Shown piece by piece: positions 52,127-60,461 of a DNA stretch of 64,000 nucleotides. Every line of letters begins with the position of its first letter. Within the stretch, counting starts at the first letter, position 1. The stretch spans positions 3,159,001 through 3,223,000 of the forward strand of contig NZ_CP067100.1 of assembly GCF_016616235.1 (NCBI RefSeq), given 5' to 3'. The notes beneath the pieces are model-generated. The model worked only from the letters and a program-made list of their open reading frames with translations. It had not been told where the DNA came from and searched no databases. Source of the stretch: Bradyrhizobium diazoefficiens. GTDB lineage: Bacteria; Pseudomonadota; Alphaproteobacteria; Rhizobiales; Xanthobacteraceae. The position numbers and the translations under genes are program-made.

Positions 52127-53448
52127 CCGTGCCCTTCCTTGACGAGGTCGGAGGAGATCGCCTGCGCCTTGGTCAGGTACACGGTCGGGGCGCGATGGCC
52201 AATCAGGCCGCGCGGCCGCCAGATCATGATCAGCACCATGGCCATGCCGAACACCAGCATGCGATAGGTCTCGAGGCTGCGGAACAATTCGAAACCGCCG
52301 ATCATGGCAAGCGCGGCGAGCGCCACGCCGAGTTGCGAGCCCATGCCGCCGAGCACGACGATGGCGAGCACCAGCGCCGATTCCTGGAAGGTGAAGGATT
52401 CCGGGCTGATGAAGCCCTGGCGCGTGGCGAAGAACGCGCCGGCGAAACCGCCGAACATCGCGCCGGTCGCGAACGCGGTGAGCTTGGTCGTCGTGGTGTT
52501 GATGCCGAGCGCGCGGCAGGCGACCTCGTCCTCGCGCAAGGCCTCCCAGGCCCGGCCGATCGGCAGGCGGCGGAGCCGAATCGTCACCCAGTTGGTGAGC
52601 AGGGCCAGCGCCAGGATCAGATAGAACAGAAAGACGATGCGGTGGGTCGGCGAGTACTCGATGCCGAGCCGGGCCGCCAGACCGTCCTCGCTGCTGTCGA
52701 GCGGAATGCCGAAGAAGGAGGGGCGCGGAATGCCGGAGACGCCGTTGGGACCGCCGGTCAAATCCTGCCAGTTGATGATGACGAGGCGGATGATCTCGCC
52801 GAAGGCGAGCGTCACGATGGCGAGATAGTCGCCGCGCAGGCGCAGCACGGGGAACCCGAGCAGCACGCCCCAGAACGCGGCGAGGATGCCGGCGAGCGGC
52901 AGGCAGATCCAGAACGACCAGCCAAAATTGGTGGCGAGCAGCCCGTAGGAATAGGCGCCGACCGCGTAGAAGGCGACATAGCCGAGATCGAGCAGGCCGG
53001 CGAGGCCGACCACGACATTCAATCCCCAGCCCAGCATGACGTAGGTGAGCACGAGGATTGCGAGGTCGAGGATGTAGCGCTGGTTATAGAAGATGACGGG
53101 CACCAGCAGCGTGAAGATCAAGAGCGCCGGCGCGAGGTAGCGGCCGATGAACGACAGGCCGCTCTGCACGCCAGGCGGCACCAGCTTCTCGGCGCCGGTC
53201 GGGCCGATCCATTGCCGCAAGAGTTCGATCACGATCGAGCCGCCGAACACCGCGGCAACGAGCGATGCGAGCTCGCCGAAGCGGGTCCAATAGGTGAGCT
53301 GGCCGGAGGAGCCCGCCTCGGTGCGGATGCCGATCATCAGCGAGAACAGCACCAGGGCGATCAGCGCGTTGATGAAAGCTGTCTTCAGGAGGGCGGGGAT
53401 GCCAATGGTGCGACTTGCGTGGGTGGTTTGGTGTGGAATGGGTGTCAC
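52123..53448 (-). CDS. livM: Branched-chain amino acid ABC transporter permease LivM
   Basis: A 441-residue permease beginning at a GTG, with two N-terminal helices and a long linker before the LivM core. Core motifs are YVMLGWGLNVVVGLAGLLDL, GYVAFYAVGAYSYGLLATNF, RLRGDYLAIVTLAFGEIIRL and the EAA-like loop WEALREDEVACRALGINTTT. The N-terminal ~100 residues are longer than in most LivM proteins. It follows livH by 11 bp. Confidence 0.92.
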   Translation of the reverse strand: MTPIPHQTTHASRTIGIPALLKTAFINALIALVLFSLMIGIRTEAGSSGQLTYWTRFGELASLVAAVFGGSIVIELLRQWIGPTGAEKLVPPGVQSGLSFIGRYLAPALLIFTLLVPVIFYNQRYILDLAILVLTYVMLGWGLNVVVGLAGLLDLGYVAFYAVGAYSYGLLATNFGWSFWICLPLAGILAAFWGVLLGFPVLRLRGDYLAIVTLAFGEIIRLVIINWQDLTGGPNGVSGIPRPSFFGIPLDSSEDGLAARLGIEYSPTHRIVFLFYLILALALLTNWVTIRLRRLPIGRAWEALREDEVACRALGINTTTTKLTAFATGAMFGGFAGAFFATRQGFISPESFTFQESALVLAIVVLGGMGSQLGVALAALAMIGGFELFRSLETYRMLVFGMAMVLIMIWRPRGLIGHRAPTVYLTKAQAISSDLVKEGHG

Positions 53449-53459
53449 GCGCGCGACCG

Positions 53460-54377
53460 TCAGACTTTTTCGACTTCGGGGCGGCCGAGCAGGCCGGTCG
53501 GCATGAAGATCAGCACCACGATCAGGATCGAGAACGCCGCGACGTCTTTGTACTCGACCGAGAAATAGGCCGACCAGAACGTCTCGATCAGGCCGATCGC
53601 GAGCCCGCCGAGCATCGCGCCCGGCAGCGAGCCGATGCCGCCGAGCACGGCCGCGGTGAACGCCTTGATGCCGGCGACGAAGCCCATGAAGAAATCGACC
53701 AGCCCGTAATACAGCAGGTACATCAGGCCGGCGACCGCGGCGAGCGCGGCGCCGATCACGAAGGTCATGGAGATGGTGCGGTCGACGTCGACCCCGAGCA
53801 GCGCGGCCATGGTCTGGTCCTGCTCGCAGGCGCGCATGTCGCGGCCGAGCCTTGTGCGCGACACCAGCCAGGTGAAGATCGCCAGCAGCACGATGGTGGT
53901 GATGACCACCATGATCTGGATATTGGAGAGCTGGATGACGAAGCCGTCCGCGCTCTCATGCAGCGTGTAGCCACCGGTGATGAAGGGCGGAATCGGCTTG
54001 ACGCGCGCGCCCTGCGCCACCTGCGAGTAATTGGTCAGCACGAACGACATGCCGATCGCCGACAGCATCGGGGCAAGGCGGAAGGAATGTCGCAGCGGCC
54101 GGTAGGCAATGCGCTCGATGGTCCAGCCATAGAGCGCGGTGATCGCCATCGAGACCAGCAGCACCACCAGCAGGATCACCGGGATCGCGGTCAGGCCGAG
54201 CGAGATCAGGATCAGGAAGGTGATCAGCGCGATGAAGCCGCCGATCATGAAGATGTCGCCGTGGGCGAAGTTGATCATGCCCACGATGCCGTAGACCATC
54301 GTGTAGCCGATCGCGATCAGGCCGTAGATCGAGCCGAGCACGAGGCCGTTGATGAGCTGCTGGGTGAAATAATCCAT
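53460..54377 (-). CDS. livH: Branched-chain amino acid ABC transporter permease LivH
   Basis: A 305-residue permease, MDYFTQQLINGLVLGSIYGL, with IAIGYTMVYGIVGMINFAHG, the coupling loop CEQDQTMAALLGVDVDRTIS, GLVDFFMGFVAGIKAFTAAV and LGGIGSLPGAMLGGLAIGLI. These are standard LivH motifs. It is the first gene of the liv operon; the promoter should lie in the 280-base gap before the Gln-rich small gene, but no clear box was found. Confidence 0.94.
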   Translation of the reverse strand: MDYFTQQLINGLVLGSIYGLIAIGYTMVYGIVGMINFAHGDIFMIGGFIALITFLILISLGLTAIPVILLVVLLVSMAITALYGWTIERIAYRPLRHSFRLAPMLSAIGMSFVLTNYSQVAQGARVKPIPPFITGGYTLHESADGFVIQLSNIQIMVVITTIVLLAIFTWLVSRTRLGRDMRACEQDQTMAALLGVDVDRTISMTFVIGAALAAVAGLMYLLYYGLVDFFMGFVAGIKAFTAAVLGGIGSLPGAMLGGLAIGLIETFWSAYFSVEYKDVAAFSILIVVLIFMPTGLLGRPEVEKV

Positions 54378-54656
54378 ATGCTGCCGTTACCAAACCTGAC
54401 GCGGGCTCAAAGAGAGCTCTGAAGAGGAAGAGAGTGATTTCTTGGGCCCCGGCAGCCCCTCAGCATTCTTCCCGTTTTGTAACAGCAGGGAACTGGCCGC
54501 CGCAACAGCCCTGGCCTCGGCACAAAGGCTTGTACAGAGCTCATTTCGGCCACGAACGTATCCCGGCGGTTCCGCAGGTGCGAGGAATCGGGTTCCACCG
54601 GCAACCAAAATGCAGGCCCCCCGTTATCTCCGACGTCCAACAAGGGAGTTTCCCGA

Positions 54657-54815
54657 ATGACGAAGCAGCAGAACCAGAATCCGGGCCAGCAGAGTCAAAA
54701 TCCCGGCCAGCGCAACCCGCAACAGCAGCAGGGCGGCGGCCAGAAGCCCGGACAGCAGCAGCAGGATCCGATGCGCCAGGGCGACCGTCCCGGCCAGCAA
54801 AGCGGTCAGGAATGA
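54657..54815 (+). CDS. Gln/Pro/Gly-rich small protein
   Basis: A 52-residue, fully hydrophilic and probably disordered protein: MTKQQNQNPGQQSQNPGQRN, then QQQQGGG and PGQQQQ tracts. NPGQ recurs in the first half. GGGAG lies eight bases before the ATG and a strong terminator follows, so it is a transcribed gene with its own unit. There are no Cys or aromatic residues. The role is unknown; stress-induced low-complexity proteins look like this. Confidence 0.7.
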   Translation: MTKQQNQNPGQQSQNPGQRNPQQQQGGGQKPGQQQQDPMRQGDRPGQQSGQE

Positions 54816-54877
54816 GTTTCGGGAGCTCAAGGGATTGCAAGAGCGAAGAGTAGCAAGGCAAGAGTAGCAAGGAGGGA

Positions 54878-54904
54878 CCCTGCCGAAAGGCGGGGCTTTT
54901 TTTT
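54878..54904 (+). terminator. Strong rho-independent terminator
   Basis: CCCTGCC, a GAAA loop and GGCGGGG form a seven-base stem (one G-T pair) followed by C and eight T. It terminates the Gln-rich small gene 60 bp after its stop. Before it, the 12-base AGAGTAGCAAGG occurs twice with two bases between (54847-54872). Confidence 0.85.
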
Positions 54905-54915
54905 CCATCTTCTCC

Positions 54916-55018
54916 GTCACTCCGGGATGGTCCGAAGGACCAGACCTGGAAATCTCGAGGTTCTCCGGTGCGCATTGCGCACCATAGTTCGGCTCCACGG
55001 GCCGCCTCGGAATGACGA
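54916..55018. repeat. Palindromic dispersed repeat
   Basis: Outer ends GTCACTCCGGG and CCTCGGAATGAC are nearly complementary. Inside are the hairpins GGTCC-GAA-GGACC and GGTGCGCA-T-TGCGCACC. Elements with this 'gtcattccgg ... ggtgcgcattgcgcacc ... cggaatgacg' layout are frequent in Bradyrhizobium and relatives. It fills most of the gap before the next gene. Confidence 0.65.
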
Positions 55019-55138
55019 GCCGGGCGGCACGCTAGTTAAGGTAAACAAAGGGTTTAAATTGCCGCCACAGTCTGATGCGAGTTAGCTCCCTGCAAAGCCT
55101 TTTGTCGAAGGCGCGTGGCAGGCGAAGCGGGTAGCGGC

Positions 55139-55675
55139 ATGTTCAGGAATTGGCGGATCGGCTCGGTCAACGGCGCGCTGCTGGCGGCATACTTCATTCC
55201 AGCCTGGGCCCTGGTCGCCTTCAATATCATGGTGGCGCCGGTGCACGGCCTGTACGAGCGGCCGAGCGTCGCGGTCGCCCTGTTCCTCAGCGACCATCTC
55301 CAGATGGCCGGGATGGACACGGTGCGCGCCGCCTGGCTACTGGCGCTCGGCCGGGCGACCGTGGTGGCGTTCTTCGCGATCTATCTCGTGCTGCTGTGCA
55401 TTCCCCGCACCCGCAAGAGCGGCGGCAGTGACGAGGCGCTCGCGATCGCGCTGGCGATCGGCAGCCTGATCTCGTTCGCCAGCATGGTGATGGCCTCGAA
55501 GGTCGGCGAGATGGCCGCGCTCCGCCTGCATGCCACCGAACTGCTGCTCTTGCTCGGCGCCGCCATCGTGGTGGTGATCGAGAAGCCCGAGGCCGCGCCC
55601 AAGCTCGTTCGGGAGGCGGTCGAGACCGCCGCGCCGCTAGCTCTTGAGCAGGCCGAGTTCCTGCACAATCGCTGA
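55139..55675 (+). CDS. Hypothetical membrane protein, 4 predicted helices
   Basis: A 178-residue protein, MFRNWRIGSVNGALLAAYFI, with helices at about 11-33, 62-88, 98-118 and 132-150 and a short cytoplasmic tail. An upstream GTG at 55115 adds eight residues. No motif or family is recognised. The 3' end overlaps the convergent pcaC gene by 39 bp. Coding quality and membrane pattern support a real gene. Confidence 0.65.
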   Translation: MFRNWRIGSVNGALLAAYFIPAWALVAFNIMVAPVHGLYERPSVAVALFLSDHLQMAGMDTVRAAWLLALGRATVVAFFAIYLVLLCIPRTRKSGGSDEALAIALAIGSLISFASMVMASKVGEMAALRLHATELLLLLGAAIVVVIEKPEAAPKLVREAVETAAPLALEQAEFLHNR

Positions 55676-56029
55676 GGCTTCCTTGACGGCGTGGTTCGCC
55701 GCCGGCACGCCGCAATAGATCGCCTGCTGCAACAGGATTTCCTTGATGTCGTCGGGCGTGAAGCCGCCCTCGGCCAGCGCCGCGCGCACGTGCAGGCGGA
55801 ATTCGTCCCATTGCCCCAGCGCGACCATGGTGCCGATCACGAGCACGCGCCGCGTGCGCTCGTCGAAATGCGGCCGGGTCCAGATCTCGCCCCAGGCATA
55901 GCGGGTGATCATGTCCTGGAAGTCTGTGTTGAAGGCGTTGCGGTTCGCGATTGACTTGTCGACCCAGGCATTGCCCAGCACTTTTCGGCGCACCTTCATG
56001 CCGGCATCGCGGCGCTTCTGGTCGTCCAT
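55637..56029 (-). CDS. pcaC: 4-carboxymuconolactone decarboxylase
   Basis: PcaC decarboxylates gamma-carboxymuconolactone to 3-oxoadipate enol-lactone in protocatechuate breakdown. The 130-residue AhpD-like protein has RKVLGNAWVDKSIANRNAFN, YAWGEIWTRPHFDERTRRVL and the conserved HVRAALAEGGFTPDDIKEIL and QQAIYCGVPAANHAVKEA. It follows pcaD on the same strand, with a large palindrome between them, and overlaps the convergent membrane-protein gene. Confidence 0.92.
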   Translation of the reverse strand: MDDQKRRDAGMKVRRKVLGNAWVDKSIANRNAFNTDFQDMITRYAWGEIWTRPHFDERTRRVLVIGTMVALGQWDEFRLHVRAALAEGGFTPDDIKEILLQQAIYCGVPAANHAVKEASAIVQELGLLKS

Positions 56030-56044
56030 TCTCTATCCTCCTCT

Positions 56045-56141
56045 CCGTCATTGCGAGGAGCTCTTGCGACGAAGCAATCCAGACTGTCACCGCGGAGGGA
56101 TTTCTGGATTGCTTCGTCGCAAGAGCTCCTCGCAATGACGG
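56045..56141. repeat. Perfect 39-bp inverted repeat between pcaC and pcaD
   Basis: The arms 56045-56083 and 56103-56141 are exact reverse complements; each contains GTCATTGCGAGGAGC and GACGAAGCAATCCAG, and a 19-base spacer separates them. The sequence type (cattgcgaggagc...gacgaagcaatccag) is a familiar dispersed palindrome of Bradyrhizobium and relatives. It lies inside an operon and would form a large RNA hairpin in the pcaD-pcaC transcript. Confidence 0.85.
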
Positions 56142-56151
56142 TGTTGCTTGA

Positions 56152-56934
56152 CTAGCGTTGCGTCAGAAAACCCACCACCGCATCCGTGAACGCATGTGGC
56201 TGCTCGGCATTGGAAATGTGGGCGGCGTCGATGATGGTCATGCTGGCGCTGGGAATGTTCGAGCGGATCAGCTCACCCGCCGAGATCGGCGTCGCCATGT
56301 CGTGGCGGCCGGCGATGACAAGCGTCGGGCTCTTGATCCTGGGCAGCAGCGCGCGCTGGTCGAGCGTCGACAGCGCCTCGCAGCAGGCGAGATACCCTTC
56401 GACTGGGGTCGCGAGCAGCATCGACTTCATCTTCGCGGTAATGTCAGGCTCGCGCTCGCGGAAATCGGCTGTCAGCCAGCCGGCGATTACCGCATCGGCC
56501 ACGGCCGCGATGCCGCCCTTCTTCACGGCGTCGATGCGCTCCAGCCATTTGGTCGGCTCGGCATAGTAGCAGGAGGTGTTGGCGAGGATGAGCTTGCCGA
56601 AGCGCTCCGGTGCGTTTGCGCCCAGCCATTGTCCGACCATGCCGCCCATCGACAGGCCGCACCAATGCACCTTCTCGATGTTGAGGTCGTCGAGGATCGC
56701 CAGCACGTCGCGGCCGAATCGCTCCATGGAATACGGCCCCGGCGGAACGCCGGATTTGCCGTGACCGCGGCGGTCGTAGCGGATGACGCGGAACACCTGC
56801 GTCAGCGCCTTCATCTGCGGCTCCCACATCTGCAACGTGCAGCCGAGCGAATTGGAGAGCATCAGGGTCGGCCCGCCGTCGCGGCCCTCGACGGAGACGT
56901 TGATCAGGCAACCGTCGGCATCGATCATGGGCAT
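56152..56934 (-). CDS. pcaD: 3-oxoadipate enol-lactonase
   Basis: PcaD hydrolyses 3-oxoadipate enol-lactone to 3-oxoadipate. The 260-residue alpha/beta hydrolase has the nucleophile motif WCGLSMGGMVGQW (Ser95), Asp in VIAGRHDMATP and His in IIDAAHISNAEQP. The N-terminal MLSNSLGCTLQMWEPQMKAL and RYDRRGHGKSG are characteristic. It sits between pcaB and pcaC in pathway-consistent order. Confidence 0.92.
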   Translation of the reverse strand: MPMIDADGCLINVSVEGRDGGPTLMLSNSLGCTLQMWEPQMKALTQVFRVIRYDRRGHGKSGVPPGPYSMERFGRDVLAILDDLNIEKVHWCGLSMGGMVGQWLGANAPERFGKLILANTSCYYAEPTKWLERIDAVKKGGIAAVADAVIAGWLTADFREREPDITAKMKSMLLATPVEGYLACCEALSTLDQRALLPRIKSPTLVIAGRHDMATPISAGELIRSNIPSASMTIIDAAHISNAEQPHAFTDAVVGFLTQR

Positions 56935-56961
56935 GCGGCGTCTCCGTCGTATTTGGCAGGT

Positions 56962-58317
56962 TTAGTCGCGATCAAGGCTGTCGAGCAGCCGGTCGATCAA
57001 AGCTTGGGAAGCGCCTTGATAGGCCATCGGCTCGAACAATGCCGCAACTTTCTCGGGCGCGAGATGCGCAGTCACCTGCGGATCGGCCAACAGCACCTCG
57101 CGCAGATGCTTGTTCTCGGCGACCGCGCGCTTGCTGGCGGCCTCGATCAGATGATGCGCATCGCGCTTGCCGATCTTGTCTGCCAGCGCAAAGGTCACCG
57201 CTTCCGCCATGATCAGGCCATGCGTCGCATCGAGGTTGCTGCGCATGCGCGCCGCATCGACATCGAGGCCCTCGGCGATATCGACGATCGCGGCGACCGC
57301 GCCTGAAGAGACCAGCATCAATTGCGGCAGCGTCGGCCATTCCGCGTGCCACGGACCGGCGCTGCGCTCGTGGTCCTGCACCTGAGCGGCAAAGATCGTC
57401 GCTGCCAGTTGGGGCGCCATAGTCGCGCAAGCCAGTGCGCTTGCGGCGGCGACCGGGTTGCGCTTGTGCGGCATGGTCGAGGAGCCGCCGCGGCCTTCGC
57501 CGGCGGGCTCGAACGCTTCGCCGACGTCGGTCTGCATCAGCAGCGAGATGTCGCGCGCGATCTTGCCGCAGCTTCCGGCGAGAATCGCAAAGGCGGATGC
57601 AGCTTCGGCGATCCGGTCCCGATGGGTGTGCCAGGGTGCTTCGGGCAGCGGCAGGTTCAGCTCCTGGGCCAGCTGTTCGGCGACCGCGAGCCCCTTGTCG
57701 CCGAGCGCGGCGAGCGTTCCGGCGGCGCCGCCGAACTGCAGCGCGAGATCCTCGCGGGAGAGCCGGCGCAGGCGGCAGCGCGCGCGGGCAAGGCTTGCGG
57801 CATATTCGGCGGCCTTCAGTCCGAACGGCATCGGCAGCGCATGCTGGAGCCAGGTCCGCGCCACCATCGCGGTGTCGCGGTGCTTGCGTGCCAGCGCCGC
57901 AAAACCCTTGATGGCGCGGCTGAGGTCGGCGTCCAGCGCATCGATGCCGGCGCGAAGGGTGAGCATCGTCGCGGTGTCGATGACGTCCTGGCTGGTCGCG
58001 CCCCAATGCACGTAGCGCGCGGCCTCGCCATCTGCCTTGCCGACGCTGGCGGTCAGCGCCTTGACCAGGGGAATCGCCAGATTGCCGGACCGCGTCGCGG
58101 CCTCGGCCAGCGCGATCATGTCAAAGGAAGAAGCCCTGCAAGCGGCTTCGATAGGGCCCACCGCGGCTGCGGGAATCACACCCGTGGCGGCCTCGGCGCG
58201 TGCCAGGGCTGCCTCGAAATCGAGCATGTATTGCAGGGTCGACCGGTCGTCGCAGATCGCGCGCATGGCCGCGCTCGACAGCATCGGCGCGAGCAGGGGG
58301 GAGAGGGCTGTGCTCAT
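56962..58317 (-). CDS. pcaB: 3-carboxy-cis,cis-muconate cycloisomerase
   Basis: PcaB lactonises 3-carboxy-cis,cis-muconate. The 451-residue protein belongs to the fumarase/aspartase superfamily, with the signature GRGGSSTMPHKRNPVAAASA and the earlier VHWGATSQDVIDTATMLTLR. Length agrees with the PcaB subgroup rather than adenylosuccinate lyase. It is first in the pcaB-pcaD-pcaC operon. pcaGH, pcaIJ and the regulator pcaQ are not in this window. Confidence 0.92.
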   Translation of the reverse strand: MSTALSPLLAPMLSSAAMRAICDDRSTLQYMLDFEAALARAEAATGVIPAAAVGPIEAACRASSFDMIALAEAATRSGNLAIPLVKALTASVGKADGEAARYVHWGATSQDVIDTATMLTLRAGIDALDADLSRAIKGFAALARKHRDTAMVARTWLQHALPMPFGLKAAEYAASLARARCRLRRLSREDLALQFGGAAGTLAALGDKGLAVAEQLAQELNLPLPEAPWHTHRDRIAEAASAFAILAGSCGKIARDISLLMQTDVGEAFEPAGEGRGGSSTMPHKRNPVAAASALACATMAPQLAATIFAAQVQDHERSAGPWHAEWPTLPQLMLVSSGAVAAIVDIAEGLDVDAARMRSNLDATHGLIMAEAVTFALADKIGKRDAHHLIEAASKRAVAENKHLREVLLADPQVTAHLAPEKVAALFEPMAYQGASQALIDRLLDSLDRD

Positions 58318-58481
58318 GTTGCACGGGACCTAATCACCACGCGCCGGCTCTGCCAATCCCAACGCAAGCTTTTTTGCAGTTGCGAATATGCATTGCACGT
58401 GATCGGGTGCCACCCTTTCCTTTGCGGCCTGCGTGCGTTACTTGAGCAGCATTATAGTGACAAGATCGCGGGAGGCGCCCC

Positions 58482-58928
58482 ATGGCCATGACGATGAACG
58501 GCGAAGTCCAGCTTGCGGCGCCGCGCGAGGCCGTGTGGGCCAAGCTCAACGATCCCGAGGTGCTGAAGGCCTGCATCCCCGGCTGCGAGGAACTGGAGAA
58601 GACCGACGATGGCGGCTTTCGCGCGACAGCGAAAATGAAGGTCGGCCCCGTCTCGGCACGATTCAAGGGCAAGGTGACACTGAGCGATCTCGACCCGCCG
58701 AACGGCTACAAGATCTCCGGTGAAGGCGAGGGCGGGGTGGCCGGATTCGCCAAGGGCGGCGCGGTGGTCAAGCTCGCGGAGAAGGACGGCGGCACGCTGC
58801 TCTCCTACGACGTCGAGGCGCAGATCGGCGGCAAGTTGGCGCAGCTCGGCCAGCGCCTGATCAACGGCACCGCCAAGAAGCTGGCCGACGAATTTTTCGC
58901 GAATTTTGCCAAGGCGGTACAGGGCTGA
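58482..58928 (+). CDS. coxG: CoxG-like SRPBCC protein
   Basis: A 148-residue START/SRPBCC-fold protein, MAMTMNGEVQLAAPREAVWA, with LKACIPGCEELEKTDDGGFR and GEGEGGVAGFAKGGAVVKL. CoxG proteins help attach CO dehydrogenase to the membrane. This one lacks the long C-terminal membrane tail of Oligotropha CoxG. GGGAGG precedes the ATG. It is divergent from pcaB and upstream of coxS with 151 bp between. Confidence 0.85.
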   Translation: MAMTMNGEVQLAAPREAVWAKLNDPEVLKACIPGCEELEKTDDGGFRATAKMKVGPVSARFKGKVTLSDLDPPNGYKISGEGEGGVAGFAKGGAVVKLAEKDGGTLLSYDVEAQIGGKLAQLGQRLINGTAKKLADEFFANFAKAVQG

Positions 58929-58987
58929 TCGCCCAAATGCCTTGAGCATAGTGCTTTTCGTCATGGCCCGTTGCGCCCGGGGCGATG

Positions 58988-59016
58988 TTGCCCCCGGACA
59001 TAATGGCCCATATGAT
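58988..59016 (+). promoter_or_regulatory. Possible promoter of the coxS operon
   Basis: TTGCCC, a 17-base spacer and TATGAT form a plausible sigma70-type promoter 64 bp before the coxS ATG. The -10 matches the consensus at five of six positions and the -35 at three. A prediction only. Confidence 0.35.
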
Positions 59017-59079
59017 GGGTCGGAATAATTATAAGAACCGCTTCGACGGGACCCGTCGGGGCGCTGATAGAGAGTGCTT

Positions 59080-59565
59080 ATGGCAAAAATCTCCCTCATC
59101 GTGAACGGCAATCCTGTTACGGCCAATGTCGATCCCCGCACCCTCCTGGTGCAGTTCCTGCGCGAGAATCTGCGCCTGACCGGCACCCATGTCGGCTGCG
59201 ATACCTCGCAGTGCGGCGCCTGCGTCGTGCATCTCGACGGCAAGGCCGTGAAGTCCTGCACCACGCTCGCCGTGATGGCTGACGGGCACGAGGTCAAGAC
59301 GATCGAGGGGCTGGCCGCCGACGGCGCGCCGCTGCATCCGATGCAGGAGGCCTTTCGCGAGCACCACGGCCTGCAGTGCGGCTTCTGCACGCCTGGCATG
59401 ATCATGACCGCGATCGACATCGTCCATCGCAAGGGTCACGAGCTCGACGACCACACCATCCGCGAGGAGCTGGAAGGCAATCTGTGCCGCTGCACCGGTT
59501 ACCAGAACATCGTCGCCTCGATCTCCGCCGGCGCCAAGGCGATGGCGAAATCCGATCTCGCCTAA
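59080..59565 (+). CDS. coxS: CoxS-type [2Fe-2S] subunit of a molybdenum hydroxylase
   Basis: A 161-residue iron-sulfur subunit. The plant-type ferredoxin cluster is bound by Cys40, 45, 48 and 60 ([18 protein letters not shown]). The second, alpha-helical cluster uses Cys100, 103, 136 and 138 ([10 protein letters not shown] and [12 protein letters not shown]). Such subunits pass electrons between the molybdenum site and FAD. It is followed after 29 bp by the FAD subunit, with no large subunit between. Confidence 0.92.
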   Translation: MAKISLIVNGNPVTANVDPRTLLVQFLRENLRLTGTHVGCDTSQCGACVVHLDGKAVKSCTTLAVMADGHEVKTIEGLAADGAPLHPMQEAFREHHGLQCGFCTPGMIMTAIDIVHRKGHELDDHTIREELEGNLCRCTGYQNIVASISAGAKAMAKSDLA

Positions 59566-59594
59566 CCCGCGCACTCCGCGATCAGGACATTCAG

Positions 59595-60401
59595 ATGTAC
59601 GAATTCAAATATCACCGCCCCGGGACCGTGCGGCAGGCCGCCAACCTCCTGGTGAAGAACGAAGACGCCAAGATCATCGCCGGCGGTCACACGCTGATTC
59701 CCGTCATGAAGCAGCGTCTCGCCAGCCCGCCGCATCTGGTCGACCTCTCCCACATCGAGGGGCTCAACACGATCGAGATGAAGGGCCGCGCGCTGGTGAT
59801 CGGCGCCACCGCCAAGCATGCCGAGGTCGCGAGCTCCGCCATCGTCGGTGAAGCCATTCCGGCGCTGGCCGATCTTGCGGGCCAGATCGGCGATCCCGCC
59901 GTGCGCCACCGGGGCACGATCGGCGGCTCGCTCGCCAACAACGATCCGACCGCGGACTACCCCGCCGCGGTGCTCGCGCTGGGCGCGACCATCGTCACCA
60001 ACAAGCGCCGCCTCAAGGCGGAGGAGTATTTCCAGGGCCTGTTCTCGACCGCGCTGGAAGCCGATGAGATCATCACCAAGGTGATGTTCCCGCTGCCGAA
60101 GAAGGCGGCCTACATCAAGTTCCGCAACCAGGCTTCGCGTTACGCGCTGGTCGGCGTGTTCGTGGCGCGGCGTCCGTCGGACGTGCGCGTCGCCGTTACC
60201 GGCGCCGGCTCGGAAGGCGTGTTCCGCGTCACCGCGTTCGAGGAAGCCCTGAAGAAGCGCTTCGCCTCGAAGGCGATTGAGGGCATCGAGGTGCCGGCGG
60301 ACGGCCTCAACAGCGACATCCATGGCAGCGCCGAATACCGCGCGCATCTCATCGGGGTGCTGACGCGGCGCGCGCTCGATGCCGCCAACGCCAAGGCGTG
60401 A
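59595..60401 (+). CDS. coxM: CoxM-type FAD-binding subunit
   Basis: The 268-residue medium subunit, MYEFKYHRPGTVRQAANLLV, binds FAD through AKIIAGGHTLIPVMKQRLAS and the TIGGSLANNDPTADYPAA loop. It has the typical C-terminal domain (VAVTGAGSEGVFRVTAFEEA). It accepts electrons from the CoxS clusters. The gene order S then M, directly followed by coxD, is notable because coxL normally stands beside them. Confidence 0.91.
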   Translation: MYEFKYHRPGTVRQAANLLVKNEDAKIIAGGHTLIPVMKQRLASPPHLVDLSHIEGLNTIEMKGRALVIGATAKHAEVASSAIVGEAIPALADLAGQIGDPAVRHRGTIGGSLANNDPTADYPAAVLALGATIVTNKRRLKAEEYFQGLFSTALEADEIITKVMFPLPKKAAYIKFRNQASRYALVGVFVARRPSDVRVAVTGAGSEGVFRVTAFEEALKKRFASKAIEGIEVPADGLNSDIHGSAEYRAHLIGVLTRRALDAANAKA

Positions 60402-60461
60402 GTGAACCTCACGCCTCGGCCAAACTTGTCCCGGTGAGGGCGTAGCGAGACTGGCTTTTTC

